Shown here: positions 58,778 through 64,000 of the stretch, one piece after another | Layout: each line of letters opens with the position of its first letter | Position numbering within the stretch: the first letter of the stretch is position 1 | From: Nocardia beijingensis NBRC 16342 | GTDB taxonomy: Bacteria > Actinomycetota > Actinomycetes > Mycobacteriales > Mycobacteriaceae | Assembly: GCF_001612785.1 (NCBI RefSeq) | Contig: NZ_BDBC01000062.1 | Coordinates: 1 to 64,000 of the forward strand | DNA length: 64,000 nucleotides | Reading direction: 5' to 3' | The notes under the pieces: generated by a model | Databases searched by the model: none | Seen by the model: only the letters and a program-made list of their open reading frames with translations | What the model was told of the DNA's origin: nothing | Translations under genes and position numbers: made by a program

Positions 58778-61150
58778 TCACTGGTGGGGATGGGCGGAGC
58801 GGGCGCGGCGGGTCCCGCGTTGCAGTGCGGACATGGCCGACCGCACGGCGTCGGGCGCGCGGCCACGGACCGGTGGCGGGGGCGCGACCTGATCGATCGC
58901 GGGTTCGTCCGCGTCGACGCGTAGTTCGGGTGAGAGGTGGCTGAGCCGATCGCGTCGCGGCAGCGCGGGCCTGGTGTCGGCGACGATCGGATGAGCGGTC
59001 CCCGAGCGCGCCCGATGGCCGTTCCGACCGGTGTGCCATGCGTGGGGCTCCGCGAGTTCGGTCGATGCCCGTGCGGATTCGCTCGATTCCGGCAGCGCGA
59101 CCCCGGCGATGCCGTCGGGACGCGACACCCCGAACACCCCGGGCACCCGCTGGACGGGACGCCGCGCGGCCACGGGTTCCAATGCGGCCGTGGGGTTCTC
59201 GTCACCACGGACGAGCATCGCCCACGGCAGCAGCACGATCGCCCGCACCCCACCGTAAGCCGACTCCTGCAGGGTCACCGTGATCTGGTGCCGGTAGGCC
59301 AGCCGGCTGACCACGAACAGCCCCAGGTGCCGGTGCCCGGCCAGCGCCATCTCGTGGAACTGCGGCGGCTGCTCGAGCAACGCGTTGAACCGCGCCCGTT
59401 CCTCGGGATTGATGCCGAGACCCTGATCGTCGATCTCCACGACCACGCCCTTGCCGACGGCGGCGCCGTGCACCGACACCGTGGAATCCGGCGGGGAGAA
59501 CGCGGTCGCGTTGTCGACGAGTTCGGCCAGCAGGTGGATGAGGTCGGCCACGGCCGTGCCGGTGACGCTCACCGCGGGCAGTCGCACCGCGTTCACCCGG
59601 GCATAGCCCTCGGTCTCCGAGACCGCACCGCGCACGATGTCCTCGAGCGCGACCGGATTGCGCCAGCGCCGGCCCGGCTGGCGGCCGCCGAGGATGAGCA
59701 GGTTCTCCGCGTTGCGGCGGGCACGGGTGGCCAGATGGTCGAGCTGGAAGAGCAGTTCGAGGTTCTCCGGATCGTCCTGGCGGGCCTCGGCGATGTCGAG
59801 GATGTCGAGCTGACGACGCACCAGGGCCTGGCTGCGGAAGGCGATGTCGAGGAAGACCTTGTTGAAGCCGTCGCGGGTGCGCGCCTCCTCGGCGGCAGTG
59901 GCCATGGCGGTGCGCTGGGCCAGCGAGAACGCCTCGGCCAGTTGACCGATCTCGTCGTGACCCCGGTCGGCGACCGCGGTCTCGGCCTCGACGTCGACCT
60001 GTTCGCCGTCGTGGATGCGGGCGATGATCGCGGGCAACCGGTCCCGGGCCAGGACCAGCCCGGCGGAACGCAGGGCCTGCAACCGGCGGACCAGGCGCCG
60101 GGCCAGGACCAGCGAGACGCTCAGCGCGGCGAGGGTGACGACCAGCATGATCGCGGTGGCGATGCCGAGCCGCCAGAGCATGGTGTCGGCGGCAGCGGCA
60201 GTCAGATCGACGGTGACCCGGAACTGATCGCGGACCACAGCCATCATGCGCGTCGCGACCGCCTTCTCCGCGGCGGACCACTCCTCCTCCGGTGTCGACA
60301 TCTCGCCGCGTTCGGCCATCTCGTTCTCCGCGACTTCGGCCACCCGCCAGTCGGGCCCGGTGGTCATGGCGCGCAGGCTCGCCCGCACTCCCGCCGGAAG
60401 CAGCGCATCCACCGCCGTCAACTGGTCACGGTAGACGCCGATCGCCTCTCCGAGAGTGCGCCGCTCGGCCGGCGCCCGCATGCCGCGCGCCAATCCGGCG
60501 GACACCAGGCCGACCACGCGGGCATGACTCTCGGCCACCTGCAACAACGCCAGCGAGTTCAGTTCGGCGTCCATCGTGGTCATGTCCGAGGACTTTTTCC
60601 GGGCGCCGTCGCGGCCCGCGCCGAGCAACGCGGCGACGAGATCGCTGTAGTAGCGGTCGATGTCGCCGGTGGCGGCGCGGCCGCTGTCCACCGACTCCCG
60701 AATCGTGGTGATCCGACCGATCAGTTCCGCCAGCGCCTGCACAGATTCCGCACCTGCGTCCGCATCCATGTTCTTGGCGGTGGCGGCGATGCGAGTGGTC
60801 TCCTGGATGGCGCGGTCGGTGTCGTCGCGTCCGGCGCGCAGCCCGGCCGCGCTCGCGGGAGACCGGTCGACGGCGGTCAGGCTGGCCAGGCGCTCGGACT
60901 GCACCGCGGTGACGAACCGCAGCAGCGGGTCGATCACCCCGCTGCGATAGTCCGCCCACTCCTTGACCTCCTGGGCACGGATCGCGACCAGGCTCACCGC
61001 GACCACACCGGTGCCGAACAGCACCATGGACGGGATGAGCGCGATGGCCAGCACGCGGGTCCGCACACTGGCACCGAAGCGCGCACGCAGACCACGGGGG
61101 CGTTCTGGCCGGTGGTCGTCCGCGCTCGGATCCGGTGTCGCCGTTGGCAC
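58778..61150 (-). CDS. cvnA: CvnA-like membrane sensor histidine-kinase-type ATPase
   Basis: A 790-residue membrane protein. One TM segment lies near the N-terminus (VLAIALIPSMVLFGTGVVAVSLVAI) and a second near residues 325-350 (IATAIMLVVTLAALSVSLVLA), with an extracellular nitrate-sensor-like domain between them. A HAMP-like linker and a GHKL ATPase domain follow (ELVDNATAFSPP as N box, DDQGLGINPEE as G1). No canonical phosphorylatable H-box is seen, as in other CvnA proteins. The C-terminal ~150 residues are disordered and Pro/Arg-rich. The gene starts after GAGGAGAACCGC. Confidence 0.85.
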   Translation of the reverse strand: MPTATPDPSADDHRPERPRGLRARFGASVRTRVLAIALIPSMVLFGTGVVAVSLVAIRAQEVKEWADYRSGVIDPLLRFVTAVQSERLASLTAVDRSPASAAGLRAGRDDTDRAIQETTRIAATAKNMDADAGAESVQALAELIGRITTIRESVDSGRAATGDIDRYYSDLVAALLGAGRDGARKKSSDMTTMDAELNSLALLQVAESHARVVGLVSAGLARGMRAPAERRTLGEAIGVYRDQLTAVDALLPAGVRASLRAMTTGPDWRVAEVAENEMAERGEMSTPEEEWSAAEKAVATRMMAVVRDQFRVTVDLTAAAADTMLWRLGIATAIMLVVTLAALSVSLVLARRLVRRLQALRSAGLVLARDRLPAIIARIHDGEQVDVEAETAVADRGHDEIGQLAEAFSLAQRTAMATAAEEARTRDGFNKVFLDIAFRSQALVRRQLDILDIAEARQDDPENLELLFQLDHLATRARRNAENLLILGGRQPGRRWRNPVALEDIVRGAVSETEGYARVNAVRLPAVSVTGTAVADLIHLLAELVDNATAFSPPDSTVSVHGAAVGKGVVVEIDDQGLGINPEERARFNALLEQPPQFHEMALAGHRHLGLFVVSRLAYRHQITVTLQESAYGGVRAIVLLPWAMLVRGDENPTAALEPVAARRPVQRVPGVFGVSRPDGIAGVALPESSESARASTELAEPHAWHTGRNGHRARSGTAHPIVADTRPALPRRDRLSHLSPELRVDADEPAIDQVAPPPPVRGRAPDAVRSAMSALQRGTRRARSAHPHQ

Positions 61151-61235
61151 TTGCGGTTCTCCTCGGTGCAGGGCGGCTCGCAGAGCCGGTCGGGGTAGCT
61201 ACCCGGTGGCGGGCCCGGCCCGCCCCGGTCGTTGG

Positions 61236-62369
61236 TTATCGGGGAGTGAGGTAAGCCGACGGGCCGTCGTGGAAGATCACGCCGGTGTCGGCGGAAGGCC
61301 TGCCGGAGGCGGTGATGCCGCCGCCGGCGTCGATGTCGTAGGTGTGCACGCGCGCGCTGCCTTGCACCGTGAGCGTGTCGATCACGTACAGCTGTCGTTC
61401 GCCCGGTCCGAGCACCACGCGGCCGGGCAGGGCGCCTGCCGGAGCGGGGTAGGGCGAGCCGGGCAGCGCACGCAGCGCTCCGTCGGCGCCGATGCCGAAG
61501 CCGTCGATCTCTCCCCCACCGGAGGCGGGCAGATACATGCGTCGCGAGTCGGCGGTGATCGCGGTGCCGTGCGGGGTACCGCCGGTCGGGTACGGCGAAC
61601 CGGGCGCGGGTGAAAGCCTGCCGTCGCGGGCGATCACATAGCCGGAGACGTTGTCGGTACCTTCGTTGCTGATGTAGAGAAAGCGCCCATCCGGGGTGAC
61701 GGTGGGCAACGCGGGACGTTCACCGGTGGCCAGCGGGGCACCCAGCGGGGACAGCGAGGCATCGGGCCCGATCGAGAAGGCGGCGACGGTGCCCGCGACG
61801 AAACTGCTGACGAACAGCGTGCGCGCGTCGGGAGTCAGGACCGGCAGGCTCAACGCGCTCATCCCTTCCACCCGGGTGGGCGGCGCGCCCGTGGGTACCA
61901 GCCGTCCGTCGGCGGTGATGTCGAAGGAGCGCACCTCGTTGGCGACGCCGCCGATGGTGGCGAACAGCCGCCTGCCGTCGGGCGTGATCGTCACACCGAT
62001 CACCGGTTCACCGAACGCCCTACGACTGCCCGCGATCTCGCGCAGCGATCCGTCGGCCCCCAGGTCGTAGCCGATGATCGAGCCCGACACCACGTGTCCG
62101 GTGTAGACCCGGCGACCGTCGGGGGTGATCTCGAGGGTGAGCGATCCGGTGTCACTGGCGAACGGCGCCCCCGGGACCTGGCTCAGACCACCGTCGGCCG
62201 CCACGCGCAGAACGCCGATGTTCGATGATCCGGTGCCTGCGACGAGAAGGTACCTCGGCATCTCCGAGGCGGGATCCGCGTGGGCGAGAGTCGGCAGCCA
62301 GCTCAGCGCCAGGGCGGCCGAGAGCGCCAGGACGACGCGGCGCGAAGGGGTGACAGTGTCGACGAGCAT
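61236..62369 (-). CDS. Secreted beta-propeller (lactonase-like) protein
   Basis: A 377-residue exported protein: signal peptide RRVVLALSAALALSWLPTLAHA, first strand YLLVAGTGSSNIGVLRV, and blades with TPDGRRVYTGH, TPDGRRLFATI, TPDGRFLYISN, DGRLSPAPGSPYPTG and DGALRALPGSPYPAPAG. It ends ADTGVIFHDGPSAYLTPR, the usual family tail. It lies directly upstream of the conservon in the same orientation (85 bp), but a functional link is unproven. An AT-rich element lies about 55 bp before its start. The neighbour at 62.6 kb diverges from it. Confidence 0.75.
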   Translation of the reverse strand: MLVDTVTPSRRVVLALSAALALSWLPTLAHADPASEMPRYLLVAGTGSSNIGVLRVAADGGLSQVPGAPFASDTGSLTLEITPDGRRVYTGHVVSGSIIGYDLGADGSLREIAGSRRAFGEPVIGVTITPDGRRLFATIGGVANEVRSFDITADGRLVPTGAPPTRVEGMSALSLPVLTPDARTLFVSSFVAGTVAAFSIGPDASLSPLGAPLATGERPALPTVTPDGRFLYISNEGTDNVSGYVIARDGRLSPAPGSPYPTGGTPHGTAITADSRRMYLPASGGGEIDGFGIGADGALRALPGSPYPAPAGALPGRVVLGPGERQLYVIDTLTVQGSARVHTYDIDAGGGITASGRPSADTGVIFHDGPSAYLTPR

Positions 62370-62420
62370 CTTCGGGCAGTACCTCCATGTACTTCGAGCG
62401 GACGAACATCGCTCGGCACA

Positions 62421-62440
62421 TGCACAATATAGTATGCGTC
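62421..62440. promoter_or_regulatory. AT-rich element 8 between divergent propeller genes
   Basis: TGCACAATATAGTATGCGTC, 52 bp upstream of the minus-strand propeller. ATATAGTA is the reverse complement of TACTATAT found in element 7. Confidence 0.5.
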
Positions 62441-62549
62441 ACATCGCGGGTAGCTTCCGGACCGAATTGGACGCAGAAGTATAAAAGCCTCTGAACTGCC
62501 CCAATTCTCGGTGTGGTTCATCATGATCGATCACAGTTCGGAGCATTGA

Positions 62550-62564
62550 CCATATTTAATATGG
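62550..62564. promoter_or_regulatory. AT-rich palindrome, element 9
   Basis: CCATATTTAATATGG is a perfect inverted repeat (6-bp arms, 3-base centre), 57 bp before the plus-strand propeller at 62621. Likely an operator. Confidence 0.55.
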
Positions 62565-62620
62565 AATTCTCCCTCCTGGTGCGCACTCGGCACACCAGAG
62601 CTCGACGAGGAGATCCGCCG

Positions 62621-63751
62621 ATGCCCAGGCCGTTCCGCGGGAACCGCGGCGCCATGACAACTCTGCTCACCGTCCTGCTGTGCGCCATAGGCGCCGTGGG
62701 ACCCGCCGCCCCCGCCTCGGCAGCCCCCGCGCGGCCGCGGTTTCTGATCACCGCGGGCACCGCGTCGCTGGGGATCAGCGTGCTGCGGGTCGAGCGCGAC
62801 ACCACGCTCACCCCGGTGCCGGGCAGTCCGTTCCCGACCGGTTTCGGCGTGCTGTCGCTGGTCGCCTCGGCCGACGGTCGCACGGTGTACGTACCGCATG
62901 CCGGCGATTTCGGCGTCTCGGGCTACCGGCTCGACGACAACGGCGCCCTGACCCCCATTCCGGGCGCGGCGGTCACCGTCGGCGGGCCGCCCACTTCGGC
63001 CCGCCTCTCCCCCGACGGCACGGTCCTGTTCGTCGTCGTAGGCGGCGTTCCGGGGCATGTCGAATCGTTCACGGTCGCGCCGTCCGGCGCGCTCACCCCG
63101 ACCGGCGCGTCGCGGGTCGCCGTCGAGGGGCTCAGTGCGGTGGGCATGGCCGGCGTCGACCCCAGTGGCCGATTCCTGCGCGTGGCCACCTACATCGGCG
63201 ACACCGTGTCCAGCTACGCCGTCGGCGCGGGCGCCACCCTGACCCCACTCGGCACACAGACGGTGCGGTTCGGCCCGGTCGCGCCGGGCTACACCCCCGA
63301 CGGCCGGTTCCTGTATGTCAGCAACGAATTCGGTTTCGACGTGTCCGGATACGCGATCGCCGACGACGGCCGCCTCACCCCGACCCCTGGCTCCCCGTAC
63401 CCGACCGGCGGCGTGCCGCACGGCGCCGTGGCGAGCGCGGACGGTAGCCGCCTGTACGTGCCCAACGCGGTGGGCTCATCGATCGCCGGTTTCGCCGTCG
63501 GCGCCGACGGCGCGTTGACCCCGCTGCCGGGCTCGCCGTACCCGGCGCCCGCGGGCACGATGCCGGGTCAGGTCGCCCTCGATCCCGACGGGCGGCACCT
63601 CTACCTGGTGGACGTGCTCACCGCCCAGATCACCACCCGGGTGCACACGTACACGATCGACCCCGACGGCGCCCTCACCCACACCGGTCGCGACCCGGTC
63701 GACACCGGTGTGTTCATGTCGGACGGACCGGTCGCCGTCCTGACCCGCTGA
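62621..63751 (+). CDS. Secreted beta-propeller (lactonase-like) protein
   Basis: A 376-residue exported protein: signal peptide TTLLTVLLCAIGAVGPAAPASA, first strand RFLITAGTASLGISVLRV, then blades with SADGRTVYVPH, DGTVLFVVVGG, TPDGRFLYVSN, DGRLTPTPGSPYPTGG and DGALTPLPGSPYPAPAGTMPG, ending TGVFMSDGPVAVLTR. It is most similar to the copy at 33.9 kb. The start was placed at ATG 62621 after GAGGAGATC; a longer frame upstream covers the AT-rich palindrome and was rejected. Confidence 0.75.
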   Translation: MPRPFRGNRGAMTTLLTVLLCAIGAVGPAAPASAAPARPRFLITAGTASLGISVLRVERDTTLTPVPGSPFPTGFGVLSLVASADGRTVYVPHAGDFGVSGYRLDDNGALTPIPGAAVTVGGPPTSARLSPDGTVLFVVVGGVPGHVESFTVAPSGALTPTGASRVAVEGLSAVGMAGVDPSGRFLRVATYIGDTVSSYAVGAGATLTPLGTQTVRFGPVAPGYTPDGRFLYVSNEFGFDVSGYAIADDGRLTPTPGSPYPTGGVPHGAVASADGSRLYVPNAVGSSIAGFAVGADGALTPLPGSPYPAPAGTMPGQVALDPDGRHLYLVDVLTAQITTRVHTYTIDPDGALTHTGRDPVDTGVFMSDGPVAVLTR

Positions 63752-63766
63752 CCCGCACCGACGACG

Positions 63767-63803
63767 AGCGGCGGCGCGCACCGGGCCGGTGGGCGCCGCC
63801 GCT
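63767..63803. terminator. Terminator hairpin between convergent genes
   Basis: Sixteen-base arms with one mismatch (63767-63782 and 63788-63803) around a 5-base loop, very GC-rich, between the propeller and the GntR-type gene. Likely works for both strands. Confidence 0.7.
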
Positions 63804-63818
63804 GCGCATGCCGTCGGT

Positions 63819-64000
63819 CTAGGCGGTGTTCTTCTGCTCCTCCGACCACATGCCCTGCCGCTCCAGCATGGCGATGAGTTCGTCCGCGCCGGACATGATG
63901 TGGTCGCGCATGAGTGTGGCGGCCGTCTTCACGCGCCGCTTCTGCAGCGCCTCGAGGATGGCCGGATGGAAATGCAGGGTCTCGTTGGCGTGGCCCTCGA
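63819..64000 (-). CDS. GntR-family (FCD domain) regulator, C-terminal part
   Basis: Only the last ~60 residues lie in the window, on the minus strand: NETLHFHPAILEALQKRRVK, AATLMRDHIMSGADELIAML, then a short hydrophilic tail. The pattern of His and helices matches the C-terminal end of FCD ligand-binding domains (FadR subfamily), which bind metal and an organic acid. The DNA-binding half is outside. It is a reasonable candidate for the protein binding the AT-rich elements of this window, though nothing here proves it. Confidence 0.6.
   Translation of the reverse strand, partial: EGHANETLHFHPAILEALQKRRVKTAATLMRDHIMSGADELIAMLERQGMWSEEQKNTA

Noticed and set aside
58937..61198. 753-codon plus-strand open frame opposite cvnA
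   Set aside because: His/Asp/Gly-rich antisense shadow; cvnA on the other strand has clear membrane segments and ATPase motifs.

Overview
The window is high-GC actinobacterial DNA, most likely Nocardia or a close relative. Evidence for this is the strong G/C third-position bias, a four-gene conservon (cvnA-D), a PknK-type kinase/ATPase, a mycofactocin-coupled SDR with an NDMA-type alcohol dehydrogenase, and many CoA-dependent catabolic enzymes. No tRNA, rRNA, CRISPR array, IS element or phage gene was seen. The genus call is inference.

Layout. (1) 0-12.7 kb is mainly regulatory: an XRE/MmyB fragment at the edge, a DUF35 protein, a thioesterase, PknK, a PucR-type regulator, two alpha/beta hydrolases around a large ATPase-LuxR regulator, and a secreted protein. 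(2) 13.3-20.2 kb holds an NDMA-type alcohol dehydrogenase, a mycofactocin-type SDR and a minus-strand operon of two aldehyde dehydrogenases, a VOC protein and two NTF2-like proteins. (3) 20.4-24.9 kb is eroded, with a frameshifted beta-propeller gene, an internally deleted second one and a hydrolase tail around intact ABM, hydrolase and CoA-transferase genes. (4) 25-33.4 kb holds a minus-strand CoA operon (acyl-CoA dehydrogenase, MaoC hydratase, thiolase-fold protein without a visible nucleophilic Cys, DUF35 partner, CoA-transferase, alpha-methylacyl-CoA racemase), diverging from a PaaK-like CoA ligase and a LysR regulator. (5) 35-50.2 kb holds two mirrored operons. Each has HyuA-like and HyuB-like subunits, a tiny zinc ribbon and an aldehyde dehydrogenase, and they diverge around an AraC and a GAF-LuxR regulator; the left arm also has a zinc alcohol dehydrogenase. 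(6) 50.3-57.3 kb has two secreted propellers, two SnoaL-like proteins, a CitE-like lyase, an SDR and an aldehyde dehydrogenase. (7) 57.4-64 kb has the conservon, two more propellers and the end of a GntR/FCD regulator.

How it may work together (inference). Acids are activated by the ligase or CoA-transferases and epimerised by the racemase. They are dehydrogenated and hydrated, then cleaved by a thiolase-fold/DUF35 retro-aldolase. Released carbonyl compounds are handled by alcohol and aldehyde dehydrogenases and possibly by ATP-dependent HyuAB carboxylases resembling acetone/acetophenone carboxylase. This suggests breakdown of a methyl-branched, isoprenoid- or sterol-side-chain-like compound.

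Two layers stand out beyond the genes. One is a recurrent inverted repeat, TGTCCA...TGGACA, at seven sites, each upstream of a gene start. The other is a set of AT-rich elements in front of other genes. Five intact and three broken copies of one secreted beta-propeller family lie in the window, and each intact copy has one of these elements upstream. The region looks like a repeatedly rearranged catabolic island with at least two shared control circuits.
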